From OLB11 sp044234005 (GTDB lineage: Bacteria; Bacteroidota; Bacteroidia; Chitinophagales; Chitinophagaceae), in the NCBI GenBank assembly GCA_044234005.1, contig JBIIJE010000014.1, forward strand, positions 1-36,808: 36,808 bases of DNA. The letters are read 5' to 3'. Each line of letters opens with the position of its first letter. Position 1 is the stretch's first letter. The notes beneath the pieces are model-generated. The model searched no databases. It was not told where the DNA came from and saw only the letters and a list, made by a program, of their open reading frames with translations. Shown here piece by piece: positions 1 through 9,435 of the stretch. A program made the translations under genes and the position numbers.

Positions 1-855
1 GAGCCAAATGGGCATACCAGTATGTCTAGTTACATAGCCTTCCAAGAAGGCGGCAACTGCAAAAAATGGCAAAGTCGCTATCAAAATTTTAACGGCTTCT
101 TTCGCACCTTTTCGCAAAGAATCTATCCGATTGAAAGTGCCTGGAAATAAAAATGAATTACCCAACACCAAACCTCCTACACCTGCAATGACAATCGCTG
201 ATATTTCGAATGTGCCGTGTATCCATACCACCAACACGGAAGCCCAGCCTAAACCTTTAGAAAAAAAGAAGTACTGAAACGAGCCTAGCATCAATGCATT
301 GGTAAACAATGTATAAAGTGTACCTAACCCAGCAAGCAATCCTGTTATGAAAGTTATCATGGCAACCCGAATATTGTTGGCTGCAATTTTAACAAACATG
401 CCAAATTCGTTCTGCCCTTTATAGACACCAAAAGGGTCTCCTTTTTCTATGTTTTCTTCAGTCATTTCAACATACTCCTCACTCAGAATATTTGTTAAAA
501 TTGACTTATCATATTTAGTTGCTACAGCACCCAAAATCACAAAAAAGGTAAAAAAGGCGAAAGTAAAAATGAATATTTTTTGATGTTTAACGAAAAGTAA
601 GGGCAGCTCGTATTTCCAAAAATTTTTGAATCTGGAAAAATCTCTTTTTTTATTTTGGTAAATACTTTGAAATTGCTTTGCCGCTATTCCATTAATAAAC
701 TGTGTCGTTTTACTCTGAGGATAAAAAGTTTTTGCATACCCTAAGTCGTCAATCAAATGAGCGAAACGATTTGCTTGCTCATCTGCATTATTTGTATCCT
801 GTTGGTAGGTTTTCCAGCGGTCGATATTTTTATCAATAAATTTGCCCTCGCGCAT
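1..855 (-). CDS. Stage II sporulation protein M (SpoIIM/DUF95) family membrane protein, C-terminus off window
   Basis: The frame is open from an ATG at 853-855 to the window edge, so 285 codons are visible and the stop is missing. It begins MREGKFIDKNIDRWKTYQQ. A cytosolic N-terminal part of about 100 residues is followed by at least four hydrophobic segments. The third holds the WIHGTFEISAI stretch, which matches the HG-x-x-E signature of SpoIIM/DUF95 proteins. In Bacteroidota this family normally sits beside an RDD protein in a conserved envelope or stress cluster with MoxR and DUF58 genes, and the divergent neighbour here is an RDD protein. Despite the name this is not evidence of sporulation. 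The biochemical role is unknown; the family call is secure. Confidence 0.85.
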   Translation of the reverse strand, partial: MREGKFIDKNIDRWKTYQQDTNNADEQANRFAHLIDDLGYAKTFYPQSKTTQFINGIAAKQFQSIYQNKKRDFSRFKNFWKYELPLLFVKHQKIFIFTFAFFTFFVILGAVATKYDKSILTNILSEEYVEMTEENIEKGDPFGVYKGQNEFGMFVKIAANNIRVAMITFITGLLAGLGTLYTLFTNALMLGSFQYFFFSKGLGWASVLVVWIHGTFEISAIVIAGVGGLVLGNSFLFPGTFNRIDSLRKGAKEAVKILIATLPFFAVAAFLEGYVTRHTGMPIWL

Positions 856-914
856 AATTGCACAATTTAAATTAGAATTTGATACAATAAAAGAAAATCA
901 GCTACTTTTACGCA

Positions 915-1694
915 ATGGGTCTTTTGCACGTTAAAACACCTTTTAATATTGACTTACATTTTGAAACCGCGCAGTTTCACAGACGTTTTTTTGCATGGCT
1001 TATTGATATTATTATTATTGCGATTTATCAATTTGTGATGGAGCTCGTTGTGGGTAGCTCAATGTCATTGACTGACGCAGAGGAATTCGGGATTACAACG
1101 ATTCTATTTTTTATTCCTGTGATTACGTATCATTTCTTCTTCGAAATGTTTATGAGAGGACAAAGTCCAGGTAAATATTTAATGCATATTCATGTGGTAT
1201 CATTAACAGGCAAGTCGCCTAGTGTTAGTCAATTGTGGTTACGATGGCTTTCGCGTTTTATTGATTTTGGTTTTTTGTGGGGTTTAATTTGCTTGGCACA
1301 ATTGCAGTTTGTCTTAGGTGCATTACTTATTATTGCTTCCATTATTTCATTTGTAGTCTATGTGAGCTCGCCTGCGAATCAACGCCTAGGCGATATGATT
1401 GCTGGCACTACAGTTGTGTCGAAAAAATTACCTTACTCATTACATGATACCATTTTTAAGGATTTGGACATGCGTACTTACCAACCAGTATTCATGAATG
1501 TATTGAGATTGAGTGATAAGGATATAAATATTATAGACAATATAGTGAAACATAACAATCAATCATCGATAGAGAACTATTTGGAAGGGGTTGCTGAGAA
1601 AATTAAAAAAGCCTTAGATATTGAAACAGATATGCCGAGTGATATGTTTCTAGAAACTTTGTTACGTGACTATAATTTTTTGAGTAGGAAGTAA
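915..1694 (+). CDS. RDD family integral membrane protein
   Basis: 259 residues. The RDD domain covers roughly residues 15-170: an RRFFAWLIDIIII segment with the family's early arginine and aspartate, several hydrophobic segments, and a GQSPGKYLMHIHV loop typical of RDD proteins. A hydrophilic helical tail of about 85 residues follows. It is transcribed away from the SpoIIM-family gene, 59 bases apart, and this pairing is common in Bacteroidota. A TACTTTTA box at 903-910, close to the phylum's TAnnTTTG -7 element, lies only four bases before the ATG, so the leader may be very short. The family is thought to act in membrane transport or ion homeostasis; the substrate cannot be read from the sequence. 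Confidence 0.85.
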   Translation: MGLLHVKTPFNIDLHFETAQFHRRFFAWLIDIIIIAIYQFVMELVVGSSMSLTDAEEFGITTILFFIPVITYHFFFEMFMRGQSPGKYLMHIHVVSLTGKSPSVSQLWLRWLSRFIDFGFLWGLICLAQLQFVLGALLIIASIISFVVYVSSPANQRLGDMIAGTTVVSKKLPYSLHDTIFKDLDMRTYQPVFMNVLRLSDKDINIIDNIVKHNNQSSIENYLEGVAEKIKKALDIETDMPSDMFLETLLRDYNFLSRK

Positions 1695-1778
1695 GAGTAT
1701 ATTAAAAATAGTTGCCGTTACAGTATAATAATTTATGCGACTTTTAGAATTAGCAACTATTAATAACTTAGTTGTTTA

Positions 1779-2171
1779 CTAATAATATGGAACAGTATAA
1801 AGTGTATCAAAGTACATAGTATGTATTACCTTATCATCTCCAAATTCTGAGGTGGATGAATCAGCTCTCATGGAAGGAGGCCCTACATAATCAGGACTGA
1901 TATGGCTATAACTTGGCCATGCTACTTGTTTACCTTGTTCTCCGTTGTTCGAAATATCAAAATAACCATCATCATCAGTTGTAAAAAAAGATTCTCTAAA
2001 CTTAATAATATTAGTTGGATTAGGTTCATATAACTTAAATTGAGTTTCAGAGAATGGGGTGCTATCAATGCTATTATAAACATAGCCGTAGAACCTGAAA
2101 ATAACTTGTTTTTTTTTACGGCATGATGCAAATAAAAGTAATACACTGCAAAGTACTATTAAGTATTTCAT
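1779..2171 (-). CDS. Small lipoprotein with a carboxypeptidase-regulatory-like fold
   Basis: 130 residues. The N-terminus MKYLIVLCSVLLLFASC is a lipoprotein signal with the lipidated cysteine at residue 17, so the protein is probably anchored in a membrane facing the periplasm or surface. The rest has the layout of a short transthyretin-like or carboxypeptidase-regulatory-like domain: GYVYNSIDSTPF followed by a TTDDDGYFDI strand. I do not recognise a specific family. The ATG lies two bases after the stop of the hydrolase gene on the same strand, so the two are probably co-transcribed. If ribosomes fall off in the disrupted hydrolase gene, expression of this lipoprotein could drop with it. Confidence 0.7.
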   Translation of the reverse strand: MKYLIVLCSVLLLFASCRKKKQVIFRFYGYVYNSIDSTPFSETQFKLYEPNPTNIIKFRESFFTTDDDGYFDISNNGEQGKQVAWPSYSHISPDYVGPPSMRADSSTSEFGDDKVIHTMYFDTLYTVPYY

Positions 2172-2173
2172 AA

Positions 2174-4234
2174 CTATTGAATTAAAATTTTATAATTAAA
2201 GATTTTATTAGTTCCCACACGAATTTTTAAGATATACAAACCTTCTTTGGTATAATCGTTAAGCTGCAAGCAATAAGCATTTGGTGATTGTTGTAGCAAT
2301 TCAGTCTGAATAATATTTTTACCTAATATATCTGATAATGTAACCTCTAATTTACCTACATTTGATTGAAGCATAACGATATTAATTTTATCATTTGAAA
2401 CAGGATTAGGAAAAATCATAACATCATCACTTTTTAATTCCATTAATAATGGTTGCTTTAAATAATTTGAACAGCAAGGTAAAACGGCATAGCTACCAAT
2501 ATCAGATGCACCTGTGAAGGGAGGGTAATAAATAATATCTGATGGATTCCCATTAACACTGAGGGTATAGGTATTAATACCCGAGCTAATTATAAATGGG
2601 TTTTCTTTACTATAAATCGAACCCAAATAGAATTGAGGGTCGGTGCCACTTGCATAGGCATAGAATTTATTTTTTTCATTTACATAAATATTATTTACGA
2701 TACTTAATGAGGCATCCCAAGGCACTTCTCTATTTTCTAATCGGATTTCATCATCACCTATTTCTCGGTTAACCATTCTAATTGGGGGTTCGTCGCAGTC
2801 AGCAATGTTTGCAATATTGTAAAAGTATGTAGCACTGTTAGATAAATCAATCAACGCATCGTTTCTAACATTTAGATGACCTCTATTTCTTATAAATGTA
2901 TTAATATTGAAATCTTGTACATTGGCTGTAGGTTGTGGTGCATTTTGGTCATTGCCTACAATACCATAGACTACATCAAATGGCTCGTTATTAAGTAAGT
3001 TATTGATACTCATCCCATCAAAGTCAAGATTCAATCCGGGGCCGAAATGAAGGGCGGAAGCTGTCGGTATAAAACACCAGCCAAAGCCATCACTGCGAAC
3101 TCTAGTTAAGCTATTATTATTTACCTCTTCCCATGTACCTTGTCCAGTATAAGGCAAGTCATTAAGTATATTGGCCTGAATAATTCCATTGAATTGTAGC
3201 AATCCGCCAGAGCTGGTAGAAATACCTTGCATGTTACCATGCCAATCTTTATTACATAATGAGTTATAGTCTGTATAAATTTTTATACCGAACCATTTTA
3301 GTTTTAATTTAATCGCCCAAGTACCAAAGTTCAGACTTCCTAAATTACCTATACCATTTGGGTCTGTATTCATTCGAATATCAAAACCTATGATAGGTAA
3401 TCTCTGACCAAGAAATCTTACAAATACTTCAGAACGAGCATGTAATAATCTATCGCCAGCTACTCGAGGTGCGCCATCCCAATAGCGTGTTTGCCCAAAG
3501 CCTGCCATGTTACCATTGCTCGATGCTACTACTTTACAAAACTGTGGTTTTTCACCCATACTAGTAAATTCGTTCAATAAATCGTCTCGTAAATTATGTT
3601 CATGAAAAGTATGAGGGACGAATAATGATTGTGTGCTAACATGATCAATCAGCATTTGTTTTGCTGCATCACTTTCAAGAAACATATCATTGTAGGTTAA
3701 GTAAGAATAATTACCTAGAAACGAATAGGGCATGCCAGATATTAGGCCAAAAGGAAAATGATTTCTAAAATATCTATAAACCAATTGAATGCTCATGGGT
3801 ATATGTGCACCATCGTGGGGTGTATCGAAAGTTAATAATAATCGTACTCTATGGTCTCGTGTGCATCCATCTGCTATTCCATCTTGTTCGGCTTTTAGCA
3901 AAGCATACTTTGCAACTAAGCCTCCCATACTTTCCCCGATTATGACGGTCTCTTCTGTATTGGGTGGACTTGTATTTTGGTTTTGACAATTAATAAAATT
4001 TAGTAGTTGTAATAAATTGTCTGCATTCTCTTGAATTTTTACACGGCTATTTTGCCAGTCAACTACCATAATTCTGTACCCAAAATTTCTTAGATCTGAA
4101 ATACTAGTAGCTCTTATTTGCCAATCGTAAATTTCTTGTGCGTCTCTATTCAGATTAGTACTGAAATCCAAAATATCAAAACCCTCTAAGTAAATTAATG
4201 TCTTTATGCCTTCTGGATGTGATACTTCACAAGG
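2174..4234 (-). pseudogene. T9SS-exported alpha/beta hydrolase (lipase-like), C-terminal part after in-frame stop
   Basis: This is the catalytic and C-terminal part of a secreted hydrolase. Counting from a TTG at 4169-4171, a GESMGG nucleophile elbow (GxSxG, serine at residue 81) is followed by a FDTPHDGAH stretch, as in lipase and esterase alpha/beta hydrolases. The last 80 or so residues, from VMIFPNPVSN to KIFNYKILIQ, form a type A T9SS sorting domain. There is no signal peptide. The frame continues upstream of the TTG without interruption as PCEVSHPEGIKTLIYLEGFD, a stretch typical of this family's domain entrance, up to a TAA at 4235-4237. Beyond that the same frame carries the signal peptide and N-terminal domain. 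It is therefore one half of a gene interrupted by a stop codon. A separate start at the TTG would give an unexportable protein. Confidence 0.8.
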
Positions 4235-5097
4235 TTAGTAAACATTGATGTTCATGCCAAACATGCTAAGTTCTTGATTTGGAAAATCTAAAGCCCCAGC
4301 TCTAGTAGGCTTTTTATTCATATAGCTCACTGAACAATCAATAATATTGCCATTATATTTTATTCTAGCTTCTATTGGGTATTTACCACCATTTGTAGGA
4401 TAATTTACAGTAATATATTCATTTAGTGATGTAGATATAGTATGCCACCCACTTCCCTCATGAAAATTAACTTCAATTTCATGCGGATTAGTTTCACCAC
4501 TGAAGGCAAACCCATTAAAATCATCTTTAAAAAAATTGGCAGCATTGAAAAAATAAGTAATTTGACTTCTGCTTATTAGATGTTTATTTGGAGCCATCAC
4601 GAATAATCTTTTTATATCATATGGATAACCAGGTCGAACTGCTTTATCTGAAAGAACATTATTTATGGTATCAAAATCAAAATAAATATTCGTACTCATT
4701 GCATTCGGCTTTAATTCATAATAATCGTACCTCATGAGTAACATACTTACTGTGTCAGGTTGATGTTTGTATGTGCGCCACATTACAGTATCTATTGGTT
4801 CGAACGGAATTGTGTCATAGGCGCTATTCTTCATTTCAACATACATGGCTTTAAAAGTTTCAATATCCATTGTGTCAACATAATTGTCATTATCAAAATA
4901 ATTTGAATCAACAATATGAGCTGCCATATCATATAAGAATAACCTTGGAGGTGTGGGCTTCGAAAGATTTTGAAAGTATGCTCTTAATTGCCAATTTAAT
5001 GTGTCAAGTACGGTTTGAGATTTAGATACATTGCTAATACAAAGGCAAATAAGCAAGCCAATTAATTTGAAATGGGGGGGGGGGTATGTTTTTTCAT
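4235..5097 (-). pseudogene. N-terminal part of the T9SS-exported hydrolase, start out of frame at a poly-C tract
   Basis: The open frame from 5056 down to the TAA at 4235-4237 encodes about 270 residues, beginning in the hydrophobic core of a signal peptide (LLICLCISNVSKSQ). No ATG lies in that frame upstream. The natural ATG is at 5095-5097. From it the reading goes through an 11-C run (5074-5084) in the wrong frame and hits TAA at 5062-5064 after 11 codons. With 9 or 12 C residues the ATG would join the frame and give MKKHTPPPHFKLIGLLICLC, a complete signal peptide. The mature part looks like the N-terminal region of the downstream hydrolase; I recognise no separate domain in it. Gene length with both lesions repaired would be about 970 codons. 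Confidence 0.75.
5074..5084 (-). repeat. Poly-C tract of 11 in the signal-peptide codons (candidate phase-variation tract)
   Basis: Eleven consecutive G on the + strand, C on the coding strand, sit ten bases after the ATG of the exported hydrolase. Such a run is very unlikely by chance in AT-rich DNA. The length fixes the reading frame: 11 gives an 11-residue stub, while 9, 12 or 15 gives the full signal peptide. This is how slipped-strand contingency loci work in other bacteria. The count should be treated with care because homopolymers of this length are often misread. Confidence 0.7.
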
Positions 5098-5150
5098 ATT
5101 AAGTAATTTATTAACGAATCTAAGGCTTTAATTTTATAAGCCTAAGAAGT

Positions 5151-5164
5151 TTAACATATGTTAA
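5151..5164. promoter_or_regulatory. 14-bp perfect palindrome TTAACATATGTTAA upstream of the hydrolase
   Basis: The palindrome lies in the 126-base gap between the response regulator gene and the hydrolase ATG, about 55 bases before that ATG. Its position would suit an operator for the hydrolase operon, possibly for the adjacent NarL-type regulator. A weaker inverted repeat, AGGCTT/AAGCCT at 5123-5143 with a 9-base loop, lies between it and the ATG and lacks a T-run on either strand. AT-rich palindromes also arise by chance, so this is only a candidate. Confidence 0.3.
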
Positions 5165-5223
5165 TGCCTGAAAATGAAATTTTTCCATGTTTACGCTTAG
5201 AGAAAGCCCTTACACCAATCAAC

Positions 5224-5841
5224 TCATTTCTGCTTATAATACCAAGCTAACGCTTCACCCAATGAAGAGATATGAAGCTTTTCATAAATATGCTTGGTAT
5301 GGCTGTTCACCGTAGAATAGCTAATTCCTAATTTATCAGCTACCATTTTATAGCTTAAGCCTTCCGCTAAATTAGATAATACTTGGTTTTCTTTTTCTGT
5401 CAAGGGATTCTCTAAATGGCTCGGTTTAAAATAATCTAGTACTTTGCTTGCTATGCCTGGGTTCATTGCGGCACCACCTTCATTTACTTCCTCAATAGCT
5501 TGTAATAAGCGTAGGGGTTTGTCGCTTTTAAGTATGTAACCACTGGCTCCATTCTTGATGCTTTCAAATATTTTATTACTATCATCAAAAGCTGTTTGCA
5601 TCAAGACTTTAATTTGTGGGTAGTTCGATTTAATGACTTTTAAACCGTCAATACCATTCACATTAGGCATATTGATATCCATCATTACTACATCAGGAGA
5701 ATACTTCGCCATATCCTGAAACGTATTTACACAATCTGTTGCTTCGCCTACTACTTGTATATGATCATGTAAATTTAACAGGGCTTTCAGGCTATCTCTT
5801 CTTTCGTGGCTATCATCGTAAATAAATACTTGTATGGGCAT
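5224..5841 (-). CDS. NarL/FixJ-type response regulator
   Basis: 205 residues. The receiver domain (about 1-120) shows the acidic pair D9-D10, the phospho-acceptor aspartate D55 in VVMMDINMPN, the conserved threonine in LMQTAF, and the conserved lysine in YILKSDKP. A LuxR-type helix-turn-helix follows at about 143-195 (LTEKENQVLSNLAEG, then SYSTVNSHTKHIYEKL). It starts nine bases after the stop of the propeller histidine kinase gene, so the two form a cognate pair in one operon. It should bind DNA as a phosphorylated dimer. The next gene downstream on the same strand is the exported hydrolase, a plausible but unproven target. Confidence 0.93.
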   Translation of the reverse strand: MPIQVFIYDDSHERRDSLKALLNLHDHIQVVGEATDCVNTFQDMAKYSPDVVMMDINMPNVNGIDGLKVIKSNYPQIKVLMQTAFDDSNKIFESIKNGASGYILKSDKPLRLLQAIEEVNEGGAAMNPGIASKVLDYFKPSHLENPLTEKENQVLSNLAEGLSYKMVADKLGISYSTVNSHTKHIYEKLHISSLGEALAWYYKQK

Positions 5842-5850
5842 ACTGCAAAT

Positions 5851-8721
5851 TTATTTTATTTTTTGATGTTGAATATCCCTAATACTAGTGATAGGAATCT
5901 TAGCTATGATTTCTGTTCCTTTTTGAATGACAGACCGAATCGAGAAGCTACCACCTAGTTCTTCAGCCCGCATACGCATCGATTGTAACCCATTACCAAT
6001 ACGATTGTCGGCAAAGCCTATACCATCGTCTTTAACATGCAATTCAAGATGTTTAATTTTATTAATTACTTCAATGTGAATATGATTGGCATTGCTATAT
6101 TTTGCCGCATTGTTAATAGCTTCTTTGAGTATTAGAACAATATTTTTTCTTACATGTATATCATGCAAATGCTCGTCAATACCTTGGCCAAATTTCAAGG
6201 TATAAGTTATTTCAAGCGAGCCTAAGATGTCATGCACATAGTTTTTTATACGATTTTCCAAACTCAAAAACTCTTCTTTACCAGGCTTCATACTCCATAT
6301 CATATCGCCTAATTTTTCCGCAAGATTTTTGGTTTGTTTTTCAATTTTTTCCAATACAATTTTTGTTTGCGTAATATCTCGATCAATTTGTTTTGTTGCT
6401 ACTGCGCTGTTGAGTTGTAAACTGCTTAATGTGGAACCAATTTCATCGTGCAAATCAGCCGTGATAGCTTGGCGTTGTTTTTCTAATAAAAGTTGTTGAT
6501 CAAATACTAATTGTCGTTTGACATTAGATTGTTGATAGTAAAACCAAAAAATAAATGTCATAATTGATGCGATAAGCAAAGACCAAAACCATATTGTTTC
6601 GAAAAATGGGATGGCTACATCAAAAGTGAGTTTGAGTTGAGCATGATGTGGTTTGTTGTTGATATCATACGCTTGCAGATACAAAGTGGTTATGCCTTTA
6701 GAAGCAATCATATTAAGTTGATTCCTTTCAACTAGCCTCCATGGTTCCAAGGGGTCAAGTCTATATTTAAAATATTTGAAGTGTCCTGTTAAATCAACAC
6801 CAGAAAGAACAATGCTTACCGAATGTGCGCCAGGCGACAATTTGTAATCACTTTTTAAAGCTACTACACTACCATCTAAACTAATTTTTTGAATATGAGG
6901 TTGAATGCTAAATGAAGTATGTTTGATATCGGCAGAAATTTTACAAACCCCATTGTCAGTGGCTAGCAGCAAACTATCTCCACTACCAAAAATTTGATTG
7001 ATATTAGAACTTAGTAATCCATCTGCTGTTGTAAAAATACTCGTCGTATAATTGAGTGCATGCTTAAAATAAGTGTAGTTGATGATAACTAAACCATCTT
7101 TTGAGGCCATATAAATTTTATTTTTATAATGCAGCAAATGATTGATACTTTCTATATTGGTTACTTGGTAAGCAATTTTGAAGAGTTTAGCTTGTGGCGT
7201 ATAAATGTAAACATTCCCGAAATTAGTTGCTATCCAAACTAGTTTGTGATCATCTGTGGTAAGCAGCTGAGGAGTTTCTTTGTTTCCAAATTGAATTCGT
7301 ACTTGATTGTGTAAATTGCTAGTCCAATTACCTATATATACCTTGCCATTGCTAATGTAGCATACTGATTTTGTGTCTAAGACAGAGCCAGAATAAACTC
7401 TTTCTATTTTAGAATTACCGAGAGTTCCTTTTTTGGTATTTGCATTATAGAAAATAGCGCCCGCTAATGTGCCGAAAAAGAATATGCTATCATTAACCGC
7501 AAATCCAGTTTTTATGCCAAGTGGTTGCGTGTAGATAGGTTCACTATGATAGCTACCCTTCACACTTACATGAAAGCCATCGTCAGAAACAACATATAAC
7601 TTTTTTTGTACCTCAAACATGTTGCGTATCCATCCAAATTCTGATACTTTCTTTTTTGAGATGACTTCTTTATCTTGACAAAGTACTTCCCCAAATTTAT
7701 TGCCAGCCAGAATTTGATTTTTATGAGTCGAAAATACAGATAGAAAATTGCGATGTTCCTCGTTGTTAAAATAATTGACAGACCCGTTTTTTGTGTAACA
7801 ATATAAGCCATTTTCCTTTGTGCCTATCCAACATTGATTATTTGAATCAATCCATACGCTATTACTACCTTCAGGTCCTTGAACCTTTTCGATGAGCTTT
7901 AAATCTTTCAATTGAAAGATATGCACCAAGTTTTTATCATCAATAAGAATAAGCCGATTATTGCATATTGCGACTTGGATAAAATAGTTATCCGTATATA
8001 ATTGACATATTGCTAGCTTGTCATTTTCTATATTAATTTTTATTAAATGTTGTTTGTACCTTAAAAAAAAACTCGTATCATGATAGAATGAAAGCCAAGA
8101 CCCATTTTCTAATTGTATAGTTTGACTATCCACGAGTTGTTTATCTTTCCATAGCTCTATTTGTAAAGAACTATCTCTCATTTTTAAATCTTTGATAGAC
8201 ATAGTAAAACGATCGGCAATTACATAGTACTTCACAGAACTATAATTAGCGATGAGTTTTTTATTGTAGAAAGTAAAATTATGTCCAATTTGATTTGTAT
8301 AAAGAACTTGGCCATTTTCAGTCAAGCCAATTTTATAAGTAGTGTTTACATCGCTTACCACTATTGAATCTTTTACGACTTCGAAAGCACCTGTTGATTC
8401 ATTAAAATAGGTTGGTAGCTGTCTGAAGCAATTTACCCACAACATGCCGCTCCCATCAATACGCATACTCACTACATCGTTAGATGGAAGTCCATCTCGA
8501 ACCGAGTAGTTTGTGAAGTACTTTCCATCAAATTTTGAAATGCCATTTTCGGTGCCAATCCATAGATAGCCATATCTATCTTGAATCATTTCATAAATAT
8601 GATGACTCGGTAATCCATTTTCGATTGTAAATTGTCTAGAGAATTGATAGGGTTGCGCACATGATACTTTTACATTCCATAGAATAGAAAGAAAAAATAT
8701 GTATCGAAATAGACTTGGCAT
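5851..8721 (-). CDS. Two-component-regulator-propeller sensor histidine kinase (Y_Y_Y, HisKA_3)
   Basis: 956 residues. A signal peptide (MPSLFRYIFFLSILWNVKVSCAQ by eye) leads to a periplasmic beta-propeller whose first repeats read FTIENGLPSHHIYEMIQD and YGYLWIGTENGISKFDG, the usual two-component-propeller motif. A Y_Y_Y-like domain (around residues 620-690) precedes one transmembrane segment (FWSLLIASIMTFIFWFYY). The cytoplasmic HisKA_3 box is ADLHDEIGSTLSS with phospho-accepting H758. The ATPase domain has an N-box EAINNAAKYSNA and a G-box DDGIGF. The gene contains a T9 homopolymer and is still intact, which is useful when judging the broken genes nearby. Related sensors in Bacteroidota often detect extracellular carbohydrate or control surface functions; the ligand here is unknown. 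Confidence 0.93.
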   Translation of the reverse strand: MPSLFRYIFFLSILWNVKVSCAQPYQFSRQFTIENGLPSHHIYEMIQDRYGYLWIGTENGISKFDGKYFTNYSVRDGLPSNDVVSMRIDGSGMLWVNCFRQLPTYFNESTGAFEVVKDSIVVSDVNTTYKIGLTENGQVLYTNQIGHNFTFYNKKLIANYSSVKYYVIADRFTMSIKDLKMRDSSLQIELWKDKQLVDSQTIQLENGSWLSFYHDTSFFLRYKQHLIKINIENDKLAICQLYTDNYFIQVAICNNRLILIDDKNLVHIFQLKDLKLIEKVQGPEGSNSVWIDSNNQCWIGTKENGLYCYTKNGSVNYFNNEEHRNFLSVFSTHKNQILAGNKFGEVLCQDKEVISKKKVSEFGWIRNMFEVQKKLYVVSDDGFHVSVKGSYHSEPIYTQPLGIKTGFAVNDSIFFFGTLAGAIFYNANTKKGTLGNSKIERVYSGSVLDTKSVCYISNGKVYIGNWTSNLHNQVRIQFGNKETPQLLTTDDHKLVWIATNFGNVYIYTPQAKLFKIAYQVTNIESINHLLHYKNKIYMASKDGLVIINYTYFKHALNYTTSIFTTADGLLSSNINQIFGSGDSLLLATDNGVCKISADIKHTSFSIQPHIQKISLDGSVVALKSDYKLSPGAHSVSIVLSGVDLTGHFKYFKYRLDPLEPWRLVERNQLNMIASKGITTLYLQAYDINNKPHHAQLKLTFDVAIPFFETIWFWSLLIASIMTFIFWFYYQQSNVKRQLVFDQQLLLEKQRQAITADLHDEIGSTLSSLQLNSAVATKQIDRDITQTKIVLEKIEKQTKNLAEKLGDMIWSMKPGKEEFLSLENRIKNYVHDILGSLEITYTLKFGQGIDEHLHDIHVRKNIVLILKEAINNAAKYSNANHIHIEVINKIKHLELHVKDDGIGFADNRIGNGLQSMRMRAEELGGSFSIRSVIQKGTEIIAKIPITSIRDIQHQKIK

Positions 8722-9124
8722 GATAGGTGTAAATATACAAGCTGGGTATGTTTAAAACGCTGTTTCAAGTATCCTTTATCTACTTTGCAAATGAATTACT
8801 CATTACTTTGGATAAGAATCAAAGTTAACTAGACATCTAACACGATAGAATTTTCGTTCCTCAAATCCTATCGCGTAATTTGGGTTTAAATTTTTACTTG
8901 CTACAATGATTTGATAAAATTAGGTACTAAATGGATGTCATCTGTGTTCATTTGCTACATTAAGGCATTTTAACGGATAATCATTCTGAAAATTTCTGGA
9001 GATAAGTCGCTCTCAAGAATCATCTTAGAATTTTATCTAGATTTTTTCACTTGACTCAACATGATTTTAGAATATGTCATGTAAAAAGTTGATTTTTATC
9101 ATAAATTGAAGCAGACAAAACCAC
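8722..9124. other. Intergenic region, no gene seen
   Basis: About 400 bases between the divergent histidine kinase and YdcH-like genes. I see no convincing coding frame on either strand. A TATATTTA box lies just before the kinase start on the - strand. A short inverted repeat, CGATAG/CTATCG with a 19-base spacer, lies near 8843-8873. Neither is strong. Confidence 0.4.
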
Positions 9125-9132
9125 TACATTTG
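9125..9132 (+). promoter_or_regulatory. Bacteroidota -7 box TACATTTG before the YdcH-like gene
   Basis: This is an exact match to the TAnnTTTG element recognised by the Bacteroidota primary sigma factor, 19 bases before the ATG at 9152. A TTG at 9106-9108 is a possible -33 element but the 16-base spacing is shorter than the usual 19-21. Confidence 0.5.
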
Positions 9133-9151
9133 TAAATACAAAATTGGTATT

Positions 9152-9385
9152 ATGCAAAAACATGATTTATTACACGAATTTCCTGAATACGAAGATAGAA
9201 TTCGTGAATTGAAAGTAAGTGATTCTCATTTTAGAAGATTATTCGATGAGTATCATGAAGTTGACCATGAGGTTCACAGAATAGAAACTGGTGCCGTGAA
9301 TACTTCTGATGAACATTTAGATAAGAAGAGAACACATAGAGTCTATTTAAAGGACGAGCTCTATAGAATAATCGTCAATAAATAG
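9152..9385 (+). CDS. YdcH/DUF465 family small protein
   Basis: 77 residues, all predicted helical, with the family's pattern of an N-terminal HDLLHEFPEYEDRIRELK helix, then FRRLFDEYHEVDHEVHRIE, and a C-terminal KKRTHRVYLKDELYRII helix. DUF465 proteins are short two-helix hairpins of unknown function. It has its own promoter box and stands 50 bases before the NAD(P)HX dehydratase start, so the two may be transcribed together. Confidence 0.85.
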   Translation: MQKHDLLHEFPEYEDRIRELKVSDSHFRRLFDEYHEVDHEVHRIETGAVNTSDEHLDKKRTHRVYLKDELYRIIVNK

Positions 9386-9435
9386 ATTACGCGAGTTCTA
9401 GCATTTTCTCGGTTTTTTGAATCGGTTTGGTCATC

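Noticed and set aside
1..855. A sporulation role suggested by the SpoIIM name
   Set aside because: The family is widespread in non-sporulating Bacteroidota, and no other sporulation gene is present.
1922..2146. 74-codon frame on the - strand inside the small lipoprotein gene
   Set aside because: It is a frame shadow. The overlapping frame has a proper lipoprotein signal and a start coupled to the upstream gene.
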